Assembly: GCF_902498805.1 (NCBI RefSeq)
Contig: NZ_LR701587.1
Coordinates: 1-64,000, forward strand
Source: Imperialibacter sp. EC-SDR9
Lineage (GTDB): Bacteria > Bacteroidota > Bacteroidia > Cytophagales > Cyclobacteriaceae
Reading direction: 5' to 3'
Length of the DNA stretch: 64,000 nucleotides
Part shown: positions 24,025-32,862 of the stretch, in pieces
Position numbering within the stretch: the stretch's first letter is position 1
Layout: every line of letters starts with the position of its first letter
Position numbers and translations under genes: made by a program
The notes under the pieces: model-generated
The model's input: only the letters and a program-made list of their open reading frames with translations
What the model was told of the DNA's origin: nothing
Databases searched by the model: none

Positions 24025-25593
24025 TCAGTCTATCGTTTTGCTTCCCCACCAGTCCGCATCGGGCGACCAGCCAGGGGTAAGCATAGCCTTTCTCTGTTGT
24101 TCGAGTCGTGGCCATAGGTTATTCAAAATGTCTCCGTGACGCTGAATTGTTTTTGCTGTGTCATATTCGGGGTCAGGTACTGGCAGCTTGGCATTGACCT
24201 CTTTCAGCCAGCCCAGTAGTTGGTTGCTAAGCTTTTCTTTTGTCTCTATTTCCTTCGAAGCTAAGTTGTTTCTTTCAGCCTCATCGTTTTTCAGGTTGTA
24301 GAGTTCCTCTCTGCCATCCTCCCAATAGCGGATGAGCTTCCAATCGCCAAGTCTGATCACAGAGGAGGGTTCGCCACCCTGATTGCCGTAGTGAGGGTAG
24401 TGCCAGTAAAGAGGCCTTTCGGCGATTGATTTTCCTTCCAACAGTGGAACCAGGCTTACGCCGTCGATATGCTCGCTGGGCTTCAACGGTATTTTGGCCA
24501 GCTCCAGTAAGGTAGGATAGAAGTCGGTATTGATAACAGGTACATTGCTTTTGGCGCCGTTGCTGTGCAGCCAGGGTACTTTGATGAAGAAGGGTTCTCT
24601 CGTGCCGCCTTCCCATTGGTAGCCTTTGCCGCCTCTCAGCGGCAGGTTGGAAGTGGAAAAGTTGTCGCCGGAGGAAACCCCGCCGTTATCGGAAGTGAAT
24701 ACCACTATCGTGTTTTCGTCCAGGCCAAGTGCTTTGAGTTTGTCGAGCACAATGCCGACGGCCTCATCCATGGTTTCAACAAGTCCGGCATACACAGGAT
24801 TGTCCTGCGTTATCCGAATAGGAAGCACGCTTTCCATTTCAAAGCCATTTTCAGCAATTCCCATTTGCTCAGCTTTGCTGCGGTACTTTGCCCATTTTTC
24901 CTCTTCCGTTTGAATAGGGGCATGGACGGCGTAGAAGGACAGAAAGGCAAGGAAAGTTGAGTCTTTGTGGCTCTCGATAAAATGGGCTGTTTCCTGCGCC
25001 AAACGGATCGACAGGTTTTCACCGTTAGGGCCATCTGAAACCTTCGGGTTTTCGTAAGGAGAGAAATAGCCGCCCATCGGGCTGCCCTTGTCCCAGCCTG
25101 CTATGTTGATGTCGAACCCGTGGTTTTCAGGATACGACCCCCTGTCGCCAAGGTGCCACTTGCCGGCAAAGAAGGTTTTGTATCCGTTTTCCTTTAAGGT
25201 TTCCGGCAGGGTTACGTATTCATGTGGAAGGTAGTGCGTGTAGTCGGCTGGCAGCAGTTTGTCGAACCTGTTGAGTGTGCGCCAGTCTTCGCCGTATTTG
25301 GCCCCGATCCAGTCGGTGATACCATGCCGTGCCGTAAATCGTCCCGAAATGATACTGGCCCTTGACGGACTACACACCCGGCTGGCTGCGTACCCCTGAG
25401 TGAACGCCATACCCTCAGCGGCTATCTTGTCGATATTGGGCGTTTCGTAAAACTGGCTGCCCGTGGAGCTTAGGTCTTTGTGCCCAAGGTCATCGACGAG
25501 AATGAATAAGATATTGGGCTTCTTTTTAGCTTTTTGTTCACAGCTCAAGCACAGGATGCATAGTAGCAGAGAAGCGGTCAGATACTTTTTCAT
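24025..25593 (-). CDS. S1-family sulfatase lipoprotein
   Basis: About 522 residues from the ATG at 25593, with a lipobox cysteine after LCLS. NILFILVDDLGHKDL supplies the metal-binding aspartates. C74 in CSPSRAS is the residue turned into formylglycine by a maturase, followed by the expected SGRFTARHG. AGKWHLG and TIVVFTSDNGG are further S1 marks. It hydrolyses sulfate esters, probably of algal polysaccharides, outside the cytoplasm. One base separates its start from the stop of the sdpI-like gene, and the rhamnosidase follows 155 bp downstream. No maturase gene is in the window. Confidence 0.93.
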   Translation of the reverse strand: MKKYLTASLLLCILCLSCEQKAKKKPNILFILVDDLGHKDLSSTGSQFYETPNIDKIAAEGMAFTQGYAASRVCSPSRASIISGRFTARHGITDWIGAKYGEDWRTLNRFDKLLPADYTHYLPHEYVTLPETLKENGYKTFFAGKWHLGDRGSYPENHGFDINIAGWDKGSPMGGYFSPYENPKVSDGPNGENLSIRLAQETAHFIESHKDSTFLAFLSFYAVHAPIQTEEEKWAKYRSKAEQMGIAENGFEMESVLPIRITQDNPVYAGLVETMDEAVGIVLDKLKALGLDENTIVVFTSDNGGVSSGDNFSTSNLPLRGGKGYQWEGGTREPFFIKVPWLHSNGAKSNVPVINTDFYPTLLELAKIPLKPSEHIDGVSLVPLLEGKSIAERPLYWHYPHYGNQGGEPSSVIRLGDWKLIRYWEDGREELYNLKNDEAERNNLASKEIETKEKLSNQLLGWLKEVNAKLPVPDPEYDTAKTIQRHGDILNNLWPRLEQQRKAMLTPGWSPDADWWGSKTID

Positions 25594-25594
25594 G

Positions 25595-25954
25595 TTATTC
25601 TGATATAGGGTTGCCCTGCTCGTCAAAGTTCTTCTTTAGGTGTGCTTCAACAACAGGAATCGTTGTCAGCAGAAGGACGACCAATACGCCACTTGACCAA
25701 CCAACATAGGCCTCGAAGGCCATGCCGACCGAGTAGAAAATGCCCTGAGCCAGGCAAGTCGCAAAACCAACACCTACCATCAGGTTGGCACTTAGCTTGT
25801 TAGCTGCTTGCCACGCAGTGTCTGATTTCATCGACCGCCTGGTGCGGTAGCCGTAGAGGTAATTGATGCTCCTGGGAGGGAATATTTTGAAAAGAAAAGC
25901 AATACCAAGAAAGAAGGCGCCAAGAATAAAATGCATCCAAAACAGGTTCTCCAT
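25595..25954 (-). CDS. SdpI-family membrane protein
   Basis: A 119-residue protein with three or four membrane segments. SINYLYGYRTRRSMKSDTAW is the characteristic SdpI motif, followed by AANKLSANLM. SdpI in Bacillus gives immunity to the SdpC toxin, but in Bacteroidota members are small membrane proteins of unknown role. Its stop is one base from the sulfatase start on the same strand, so the pair is probably translated together. Confidence 0.85.
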   Translation of the reverse strand: MENLFWMHFILGAFFLGIAFLFKIFPPRSINYLYGYRTRRSMKSDTAWQAANKLSANLMVGVGFATCLAQGIFYSVGMAFEAYVGWSSGVLVVLLLTTIPVVEAHLKKNFDEQGNPISE

Positions 25955-26016
25955 AGGTAGTTTTTTGCCACTCAGTTTACAAAATTCCCAATAGACAAAC
26001 CAGTATTTCGGAAGGT

Positions 26017-26478
26017 TTAGAAGAAGGCTGGCCTCTGAATTTTATCTGCGATCATTTCCATATGGTAGAGGTCGAAACCTTTGGCCCAAAAATCTTTTTC
26101 CACCCGATGTACATTGAAACCAAACTTGGCGTAGAACTGATAGGATTGCTGGGAAGTCCACACTTCCAGTCGCTTCACATGTTTTTTGCTTCGGATTTCA
26201 TCGAGTGAGTGGTTGATCAGTTTGCGGCCCCAGCCTTTGCCTTGTACTTCGGGTCGGAAGAAGTCCCACGACAGCCGACCGACGCCAGGCAGTGGATAAT
26301 GATGGCCACCGGCCCCAATTATTTCTCCTTTTACTTCAATCACATAGTAGCTCTCACCGTGTTCTTTCAGGTAGTCCGTTAAGTCAGCTTCTTCTTTACT
26401 GGCAAAAAACTGAGGTACATTCAGTCTGAACACTTCCATTACTTTGGCGTAGTCGTCGGGTAGGTAGTTTCTTATCAT
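26017..26478 (-). CDS. GNAT-family N-acetyltransferase
   Basis: A 153-residue single-domain acetyltransferase. The acetyl-CoA pyrophosphate loop is QGKGWGRKLI (motif A, Q/R-x-x-G-x-G/A), preceded by the strand LSWDFFRPEV, and FYAKFGFNVHRVEKDFW is the usual C-terminal motif B. The substrate is unknown. It is followed by the sdpI-like gene on the opposite side of a 62-bp gap but in a different arrangement, so no operon is claimed. Confidence 0.88.
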   Translation of the reverse strand: MIRNYLPDDYAKVMEVFRLNVPQFFASKEEADLTDYLKEHGESYYVIEVKGEIIGAGGHHYPLPGVGRLSWDFFRPEVQGKGWGRKLINHSLDEIRSKKHVKRLEVWTSQQSYQFYAKFGFNVHRVEKDFWAKGFDLYHMEMIADKIQRPAFF

Positions 26479-26719
26479 CTAAAAAAAGTCTGCTCCTGAT
26501 GTTTAAACAATCGACTCCCATTGTCCCATTAATTTACTGCAAAATGTGAAATAAAAAACAACATGAAATAGCCATAAGGAAAGCCATACCCAGCGGAATG
26601 AATAAATCGGTCACGAGACTAAATATCCATTCCTCAATGGTAGAGGCTATTCCATCTGGCCGCTAAAAATTAAGTTTTATACAGATGAAATGTGTTTTCT
26701 TGACACACAACGGCTTTGC
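26479..26719. other. Non-coding gap with no recognisable feature
   Basis: A 241-bp AT-rich stretch between the GNAT gene and the HAD gene. I see no convincing gene, terminator, repeat or operator in it. Confidence 0.5.
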
Positions 26720-27385
26720 CTAAATCAACTTGTTTCCTCTAAGGAAGTCCATAGCAGCCTTCAGGTCATTGAAGAGCTTGTCGGCATGTTGCAGCCGGTG
26801 ATGCTCCCGTACATCGTGCTGCACGGCATAGCAGGTGAGACCAGCATTCTTTGCAGACAGTGCACCGTTGGGCGTGTCTTCAAACACGAGGTAGTCTGCC
26901 TTGGGAAAACCGAGGAAGTCGACACACTTTTGGTAGCTTTCCGGGTCGGGCTTGCTGATTTTTACATCGTCCCGGGTGATGGTGTTTTTGAAATACTTGG
27001 CCAAATCCATTCGCTCCATCAGCAGGTCGACGTCGGGCCGGGGACTGCCTGTGGCAAGGGCCATTGGATAGCCTTTTGCAAGAAAGAAATCTAGTGTTTC
27101 TCTGGCGTGAGGCATCATTTTGAAGTCGCCAGTTTTCATTCGCTCCAAGGCCAGGTTTTCTCTCTTCTCCAGTAATGCCTGCTGGGAAATAGATAAATTG
27201 TGTTTTTCGACCAGCATTTGTGCATTGACGGGAGTGGGTACACCGGCAAATTCATCGAGGTATTCCTCATAACTGACTACGATGTCGTATTCAGCAAGAA
27301 TTTCGTTCCAGATATGAAAGTGGAAGGTTTCGGTGTCTAATAATGTGCCGTCGAAATCGAAGATAATAGCTTTGTATAGGGGCAT
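26720..27385 (-). CDS. HAD-superfamily hydrolase, beta-phosphoglucomutase-like
   Basis: A 221-residue soluble phosphatase or mutase. Motif I is FDFDGTLLDTE with the two catalytic aspartates, motif II is LATGS, motif III is KISKPDPESY, and motif IV is VFEDTPNGALSAKNAG. A helical cap follows motif I, as in the beta-phosphoglucomutase subfamily. It could be a phosphoglycolate- or sugar-phosphate phosphatase; the exact substrate is open. Confidence 0.9.
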   Translation of the reverse strand: MPLYKAIIFDFDGTLLDTETFHFHIWNEILAEYDIVVSYEEYLDEFAGVPTPVNAQMLVEKHNLSISQQALLEKRENLALERMKTGDFKMMPHARETLDFFLAKGYPMALATGSPRPDVDLLMERMDLAKYFKNTITRDDVKISKPDPESYQKCVDFLGFPKADYLVFEDTPNGALSAKNAGLTCYAVQHDVREHHRLQHADKLFNDLKAAMDFLRGNKLI

Positions 27386-27422
27386 GAAAGTTTTGTTGGT
27401 TGAATAGTGGCAAGGTAAAAAG

Positions 27423-27476
27423 AAATGTCAGTCTGGGCCTATAGAAGACGTCTTCGACAGACTCAGACTGACATTT
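27423..27476 (-). terminator. Terminator of the sortilin-like gene
   Basis: Perfect 13-bp arms AAATGTCAGTCTG (27423-27435) and its complement (27464-27476), read on the minus strand, are followed by CTTTTT. It lies 14 bp after the stop of the 1041-residue gene. Confidence 0.75.
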
Positions 27477-27489
27477 GATCCGATTTAGG

Positions 27490-30400
27490 TTATTCTTTAA
27501 AAGGAGAAAAGTTAATGGCGCCGGCTTTTTCTTTGTAGGCTTTCCATTCGGTGTTAAAAAAAGCCTCGGTGTTTGCTACGCCTTCGTCGGTTGCTTCCTC
27601 TGCATGCGCAATTGCCCATTCCTGATTGGTGTTGGGACTGTTGTAAGGATTGCCCACCTGGTACATGGCCATGAACAGGCGACTAGATGCCACCGTTGGA
27701 TCATCATAGATCCCCTGCACATCCTCTTTCGACTTCAGGCGTTCTTTTAACTCGGTGATCTTCTTTTCCAGTTCAGCGCCTTGCTTTTTGAGCGCCTCTT
27801 TGCCTTCTATGCTGCTGTCTTCCATAGCAGCATTTACTTTGGCAATGGTGGCTTTGGCGTCGTTGAGTTTGTCTACCGCCGCCGTAGCCTTTTCCATGAT
27901 AGCGCTTACCCGGTCAAAACGTTCGCTCATTTGGGTAGCTACCGACTTATTGAATGTAAACCGTGGGTCGGCTTTTACTTCTACTTTGGTCGTCGCTTCT
28001 TCACCTGCATAAGTATACTTTACTGTGTAGGTGCCTGGCAATACGCTAAAGCCGCTTGGTTCGGCGGCGCCTGCTTTAGGCTTGGCACTCTCAGGGCTGC
28101 GCACACCTTTTTTGTCGAGGCCCCACACGATGCGTTGCAAACCAGGCTTTTCAACCACCTGAAACAGGTTGCGGATGACGGTGCCGCTGGCATCTGATAT
28201 TTGCAGTTTCACCGTGTCCGACTTGATGGTAGTGTCCTGCTTCGAAATGGCTTTCACTGAGTAGGAGAGCAGCGCTCCGGGCTCCCTGTCATCACCTTTG
28301 AAAATAGCATCGCCATGGAAACGGGTACCTGCTGCTTCTTTGTAGGCAAAAAGGTAGGCGTCAGGTGAAGGAAATGCGTAAAGTGGCTGCACAATTATCT
28401 GAGCACCTTTGGTGGCCATTTCTCTTAGTGGTCGGATGTCGTCCATCACCCAAAGTGCACGTCCGAAAGTACCGATCACAAGGTCGTGTTCCCTTGGATG
28501 GATTTTCAGGTCGTAGGTAGAAACAGTTGGGTAATCGTTCGTCCATTTCGTCCAGGTTTGTCCGGCATCAATGGAAACATAAAGACCAAATTCTGTTCCG
28601 GTAAACATCAGTTTTGGCTCAACCTGATCCTGTACCATGGAAAGCACGTAGCCGTATACCTTCTGCTCACTAACAAGGTTCACCCATGTTTTACCGAAGT
28701 CTTTAGTTTGGTAGAGCATCGGTGCCCAGTTGCCCCGGCGGTAATCGTTCACTACCACAAAGGCTTCCCCTGCGTTGTAGGTGGAAGCATTGATTTGCGG
28801 TATCCAGGCGCCTTTAGGCAAGCCTTTTATGTTGGCCGAAAGGTTTGTCCATGTTTTGCCACCATCTTTGGTCAGCTGCACATTGCCGTCGTCGGTGCTA
28901 GCCCAGATCACATTTTTGTCTAGTGGGCTTGGCGCAATGGCGAGAATGGTACAGTGATTTTCGGCACCAGTGGCGTCGAAGGTAAGTCCGCCAGTTTCCA
29001 GCTTGGTTTTTTCAGGGTCATTGGTTGTAAGGTCGCCGGAGATCAGGCTCCAGTTTTGTCCCCGGTCGGTGCTTTTGTGAATGAACTGGCTACCGTAGTA
29101 GATGGTGTTGGCGTCAAATGGATCCTGGGCAATGCCAGCATTCCAGTTGAAACGAAGAAACACGTTGTCGGGGTGGTTAGGTTTGATGAACTGGCTGAAG
29201 CCGGTTTCAAAGTCGAGGTAAGAAAGGAACCCGCCCTGGGACATGCCGTAGCCATAGCGCAGATCGCCGGGAACGGGCACCACGTCAAAACCATCACCAA
29301 AAGCGATCTCTTCCCAGTAGCCATTGCGGATGCCACCGTTGTGCAGCGACTGGCTCGGGCCTCTCCAGCTGCCATTGTCCTGCATGCCACCCATCACGTT
29401 GTAGGGCGTATCCATGTCCACATTTACGTGGTAGAACTGGCCAACGGGCAGATTTTCTACAAAGCGCCAGGTCTTGCCCCTGTCACGGGAGATGTAGGCA
29501 CCGCCGTCGTTTCCATCAAGCATCAGGGAGGCGTCAGTAGGCAGTACATAAAACATGTGGTGATCCACATGGACTTTGTCGCCACCGGCCAGTGTCTCGA
29601 AGGTTTTTCCACCGTCGATACTCACTTTTACAATACCATATACGTTGTAAAGTGTGTTTTCATTCTTAGGGTCAACACGAAGGTCCCAGTAGTAAAACGG
29701 CCTGTCACCCACATCCTGGTCTTGCACTTTGCTCCATTTTTTGCCGCCATCCATCGACTTGTAAAGGGCGTTTTTCTTGGTTTCCACAAGTGCGTAGACC
29801 ACGTCAGGGTTGGAGGGAGCAATGGCAATAGCAGTTTTTCCCATCTCGCCTTCAGGAAGGCCATCCTCGGAGGTTCTCTTGGTCCAGTTTTCACCGCCAT
29901 CGACTGATACATAAATACCTGACCCTTCGCCGCCCGACTTGAAGAACCAAGGCCAGCGGCGGTATTCCCACATGCCGGCGATCAGCTTGTTGGGGTTGGT
30001 TGGATCAATCGTCATATCGGCAATACCGGTACGGTTGTTCACAAACAATACTTTTTTCCATGTTTTGCCGCCGTCAGTGGTTTTGAATACACCTCTGTCG
30101 GCGCTATCGGCCCATGGGTTGCCTTGTGCACCTACCCACACCGTGTTGGGATCGTCGGGATGCACGAAAATGCGGTGGATGGTGCGGGTGTTTTCAAGGC
30201 CCATGTGCTGCCATGTTTGGCCGCCATCGAGAGAACGGTACACGCCATTGCCCATACTTTGGCTATTGCGGGGGTTGCCCTCGCCGGTACCTACCCAAAT
30301 GATGTCGGGTGATTTTTGATAGATAGCAATGGAGCCAATGGAGGCTGCTTTTTCTTTGGTGAAAATGGGCGTCCAGCTAGTGCCACCGCCCGTCGACTTC

Positions 30401-30615
30401 CACAAGCCTCCGGATGCAGTGCCCAGATAGATGATATCGGGGTTGCTTTGCACCACGTCGGCGGCTGTTACCCGGCCGCTCATGCCTGCCGGGCCAATAT
30501 TGCGTGGTTTAATGCCTTTGAGCAGCTCCATGTCGAGCACCTGGCCCATGGAAAGAAAGCTCGTGAAAAGGAGCAAGAAAGCCATGCTCCACAGTTTGTT
30601 GGGTAAATGTTGCAT
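27490..30615 (-). CDS. Sortilin/VPS10-like Asp-box beta-propeller protein
   Basis: A 1041-residue exported protein with a signal peptide ending LSMGQ. The first 750 residues carry many BNR/Asp-box repeats: S-x-D-x-G-x-x-W forms such as STGGGTSWTP, SLDGGQTWQH, TTDGGKTWKK, SVDGGENWTK, SMDGGKKWSK, SIDGGKTFET and SRDRGKTWRF. Together they resemble the sortilin N-terminal ten-bladed propeller. It is often labelled a glycosyl hydrolase, but no catalytic residues support that. The C-terminal 200 residues (ISKQDTTIKSDTVKLQ, then a coiled-coil-like KLNDAKATIAKVNAAM) probably form an Ig-like domain and a helical region. The role is likely binding or processing at the cell surface. Confidence 0.85.
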   Translation of the reverse strand: MQHLPNKLWSMAFLLLFTSFLSMGQVLDMELLKGIKPRNIGPAGMSGRVTAADVVQSNPDIIYLGTASGGLWKSTGGGTSWTPIFTKEKAASIGSIAIYQKSPDIIWVGTGEGNPRNSQSMGNGVYRSLDGGQTWQHMGLENTRTIHRIFVHPDDPNTVWVGAQGNPWADSADRGVFKTTDGGKTWKKVLFVNNRTGIADMTIDPTNPNKLIAGMWEYRRWPWFFKSGGEGSGIYVSVDGGENWTKRTSEDGLPEGEMGKTAIAIAPSNPDVVYALVETKKNALYKSMDGGKKWSKVQDQDVGDRPFYYWDLRVDPKNENTLYNVYGIVKVSIDGGKTFETLAGGDKVHVDHHMFYVLPTDASLMLDGNDGGAYISRDRGKTWRFVENLPVGQFYHVNVDMDTPYNVMGGMQDNGSWRGPSQSLHNGGIRNGYWEEIAFGDGFDVVPVPGDLRYGYGMSQGGFLSYLDFETGFSQFIKPNHPDNVFLRFNWNAGIAQDPFDANTIYYGSQFIHKSTDRGQNWSLISGDLTTNDPEKTKLETGGLTFDATGAENHCTILAIAPSPLDKNVIWASTDDGNVQLTKDGGKTWTNLSANIKGLPKGAWIPQINASTYNAGEAFVVVNDYRRGNWAPMLYQTKDFGKTWVNLVSEQKVYGYVLSMVQDQVEPKLMFTGTEFGLYVSIDAGQTWTKWTNDYPTVSTYDLKIHPREHDLVIGTFGRALWVMDDIRPLREMATKGAQIIVQPLYAFPSPDAYLFAYKEAAGTRFHGDAIFKGDDREPGALLSYSVKAISKQDTTIKSDTVKLQISDASGTVIRNLFQVVEKPGLQRIVWGLDKKGVRSPESAKPKAGAAEPSGFSVLPGTYTVKYTYAGEEATTKVEVKADPRFTFNKSVATQMSERFDRVSAIMEKATAAVDKLNDAKATIAKVNAAMEDSSIEGKEALKKQGAELEKKITELKERLKSKEDVQGIYDDPTVASSRLFMAMYQVGNPYNSPNTNQEWAIAHAEEATDEGVANTEAFFNTEWKAYKEKAGAINFSPFKE

Positions 30616-30643
30616 TGTCCTGATTAGTTTTTTTGGGAAGCTA

Positions 30644-30683
30644 CGCAGGCGGCCAATTATATCAAACTGATATATCGCCTGCG
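30644..30683. promoter_or_regulatory. 40-bp palindrome upstream of the sortilin-like gene
   Basis: CGCAGGCG (30644-30651) pairs with CGCCTGCG (30676-30683), and inside it TATATCA (30658-30664) pairs with TGATATA (30668-30674). The double palindrome begins 29 bp upstream of the start of the minus-strand gene and may be an operator or a structured leader. No regulator can be named. The rest of the 274-bp divergent gap (30616-30889) shows nothing clear. Confidence 0.45.
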
Positions 30684-30889
30684 AATAGAATTATCCTGCA
30701 AACAGGGGGATAGAGATGATAAGTGCTTTCACGAAATTGTAGGTGGACATTTTGAGGTATTCTGCTGCACTATTGAATATAATCCTGAGCGTATTGTGAT
30801 CCGGCACTGAGACTGATGTCTCGCCGCTTTGTGCGTTGCCCGGGTCCGCCGTCACGCTTAACCATTTCTACTATTAAACTAGAGACACT

Positions 30890-31732
30890 GTGGAAGCCAC
30901 TCCAAGACCTGCCTGTCGTGCGTTTTTCGTCGCACTTTTTTTGACCTTGCATGCCTGTACATCAGAGTTGGAGCCCGATCAGCCACCGATGCCGGATGAC
31001 TATAAGGATGTTTCTCTGCGATCAGAAGCTTATATGACAGCCATGCCAGAGCTTGTTGGCCAGGTAGTTGATGCTGCGGTGAAGTGGGCTGTTGACGGGC
31101 CGGAACCGGAGGAGCCATGGCTGCAGGGCGCTATGGTAGCCCACGACAAAAAACATCAAATTATCAGTGTTGATTTTGGAAATGGAGGTGCCTGGGCGGG
31201 TGATGTGTGGCGAAGTGGGCTACTGCTGATTACCTACACTGACCTGCGACTGGTTGATGAAGCGACGTACAGTATTTCTTTTATTAATTTCAAAATAGAT
31301 CATGTATTGCTAGAGGGCGATTTCTCATTCACCTACCGATCAAAGGGAGCCTCGACGGAAAGAAAATATGAAGTGAGATGGGAGCAGGGAAGATTTACCT
31401 GGCCTGATGGCACCTATGCCACACGTCAGTCGAATCACTATAGAACTGTTCACCCTGGTCACCTCCCGATGCATAACAAATATAGCTGGGAAGGAGTCGC
31501 TTCCGGCGTCAACCGGCATGGCTATGAATACTCCAGTGTTGTAACGGAGCAGCTAAGCTTCAGGCGAACCTGCCTGGTGGTAGGCAAGATTTTTCCTTCC
31601 TCAGGAAAGGTCGAAAGCACGATGAAAGGAGCTGGTTTAATTGTTGATTATGGCGAAGGAGAATGCGATAGCGATGTGAAGGCGACGATAAATGGGGAGA
31701 TTTCGACGGTGCAACTGAGTAGTAGTTTTTAA
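30890..31732 (+). CDS. Lipoprotein of unknown function, paralog of its downstream neighbour
   Basis: A 280-residue lipoprotein read from a GTG start, with a cysteine after LTLHA. It shares its plan with the next gene: WPDGTYATRQSNHYRT, EGVASGVNRHGYEYSS, TEQLSFRRTC and IVDYGEGECDSDVKATINGE all have clear counterparts. I recognise no named family. It lies 92 bp upstream of its paralog in the same direction, so a tandem duplication is likely. The protein may be mostly beta-structured. Confidence 0.75.
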   Translation: MEATPRPACRAFFVALFLTLHACTSELEPDQPPMPDDYKDVSLRSEAYMTAMPELVGQVVDAAVKWAVDGPEPEEPWLQGAMVAHDKKHQIISVDFGNGGAWAGDVWRSGLLLITYTDLRLVDEATYSISFINFKIDHVLLEGDFSFTYRSKGASTERKYEVRWEQGRFTWPDGTYATRQSNHYRTVHPGHLPMHNKYSWEGVASGVNRHGYEYSSVVTEQLSFRRTCLVVGKIFPSSGKVESTMKGAGLIVDYGEGECDSDVKATINGEISTVQLSSSF

Positions 31733-31823
31733 CCTATTCCAATATTTTTTAGAATTTTTTCAATCCCACATTAAACCTTTTCCTCCCGACCTCATCAAAG
31801 CAGCAAACAAACTTCTATTAGAT

Positions 31824-32711
31824 ATGAATTTGCTAAAGAGATTGATGATGATGACAATGGTGGGAGGAACCATGGTATGGTTGGCTTCCTGCAACAACGA
31901 AGAGGATGGTTTGAATGATGATGCTACTGCGTCGGCTTTCGAAGACGTGGCAGTAGACACTGAAGCATCGATGGATGTTGCTTTTGAGGATGTTGACAAC
32001 GTGGTAGAAGCTGGCATTAATTATGACGAGGCCAGTGGTGGCAAGGTATTGCGTGATCCGCTGATAGAGTGTGCAGTAGTGACGCACGACCATGAAAACA
32101 ACAGAGTGATTATTGACTACGGCGACGGCTGCGAAGGAGACGGTGGTAGAACAAGAAGTGGGAAGATTATTGTAACCTATAGTGATATCAGGTGGTTTGC
32201 CCCCGGAGCAACCAGAAGTGTCACCTTCGAAGATTTTTATATTGACAGTGTAAAGGTGGAAGGAGTTCGAACCATTACCAATATCACCGCCGATGAATCC
32301 AGCAAACCTCAGTTCAAGACGCAATTGGCAGGAGGTAAACTGACCTGGAACGACGGCACTTTTGCTACCCGGGATTCAGAGCACACCCGTACCTGGGCCA
32401 GGGCAGAGAACCCAGCTCAGGACGAATCGTTTGTAGAAGGGTCAGCTGAAGGAGTCAACAGGGACGGTGAGAATTATAACAGCACTATCACCGAACGTCT
32501 TGTCTTCAAAAGACGGTGTGGAGCTCAGGGCTATTTCTTCCCAGTGTCGGGTGTGATTGAAACCATTGCCCCTGACGCAACTATTGTCATCGACTATGGC
32601 GATGGAGAATGCGATAACCTGGCCGAGGTTACTATTAATGGAGAAACAAAGACGATAGAACTGGACGTACGAGCGAGAAGGGAAGTAGTCAGAAGAAGGT
32701 TGAGAGGCTAA
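31824..32711 (+). CDS. Lipoprotein of unknown function, tandem paralog
   Basis: A 295-residue lipoprotein; the signal peptide ends LASC at C23, followed by an acidic Asn/Glu/Asp linker. Two copies of an I-D-Y-G-D-G-x-C/E-C element (VIIDYGDGCEG and IVIDYGDGECDN) suggest an internal repeat. WNDGTFATRDSEHTRTW, EGSAEGVNRDGENYNS and TERLVFKRRCG match the preceding gene. Unlike its paralog it ends in a strongly basic tail (RARREVVRRRLRG). A clear terminator follows before the PadR gene, so it is not simply co-transcribed with the permease cluster. Confidence 0.78.
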   Translation: MNLLKRLMMMTMVGGTMVWLASCNNEEDGLNDDATASAFEDVAVDTEASMDVAFEDVDNVVEAGINYDEASGGKVLRDPLIECAVVTHDHENNRVIIDYGDGCEGDGGRTRSGKIIVTYSDIRWFAPGATRSVTFEDFYIDSVKVEGVRTITNITADESSKPQFKTQLAGGKLTWNDGTFATRDSEHTRTWARAENPAQDESFVEGSAEGVNRDGENYNSTITERLVFKRRCGAQGYFFPVSGVIETIAPDATIVIDYGDGECDNLAEVTINGETKTIELDVRARREVVRRRLRG

Positions 32712-32734
32712 GTGAGTGCGAAATTCAGTTTGAA

Positions 32735-32764
32735 GGGACTGGCCAATTGGTCAGTCCTTTTTTT
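32735..32764 (+). terminator. Rho-independent terminator after the lipoprotein pair
   Basis: GGACTGGCCAATTGGTCAGTCC forms a nearly perfect stem (one mismatch pair) and is followed by seven T residues. It separates the lipoprotein genes from the PadR-permease operon. Confidence 0.9.
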
Positions 32765-32779
32765 GCTTTAGAATATATA

Positions 32780-32855
32780 AACTACAATACAGGTAAATAT
32801 TTTTTAACCACCTCTTGCTCGCATTAAAAGTATTAACTACGTTTAAGGTAAATAT
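32780..32855 (+). promoter_or_regulatory. Two direct repeats upstream of padR-like gene
   Basis: AACTAC-N6-GGTAAATAT occurs at 32780-32800 and again at 32835-32855, with the same inner spacing and 55 bp between copies. The second ends seven bases before the PadR start. They are candidate binding sites for the regulator itself, though PadR proteins usually bind palindromes. Confidence 0.45.
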
Positions 32856-32862
32856 AAATACA

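Noticed and set aside
28954-29907. 317-codon open frame on the + strand
   Set aside because: Antisense to the Asp-box propeller gene and without family features; shadow frame.
27490-30615. Calling the 1041-residue protein a glycosyl hydrolase
   Set aside because: The resemblance is only to Asp-box propeller repeats; no catalytic acid pair of sialidase or other GH families could be placed.
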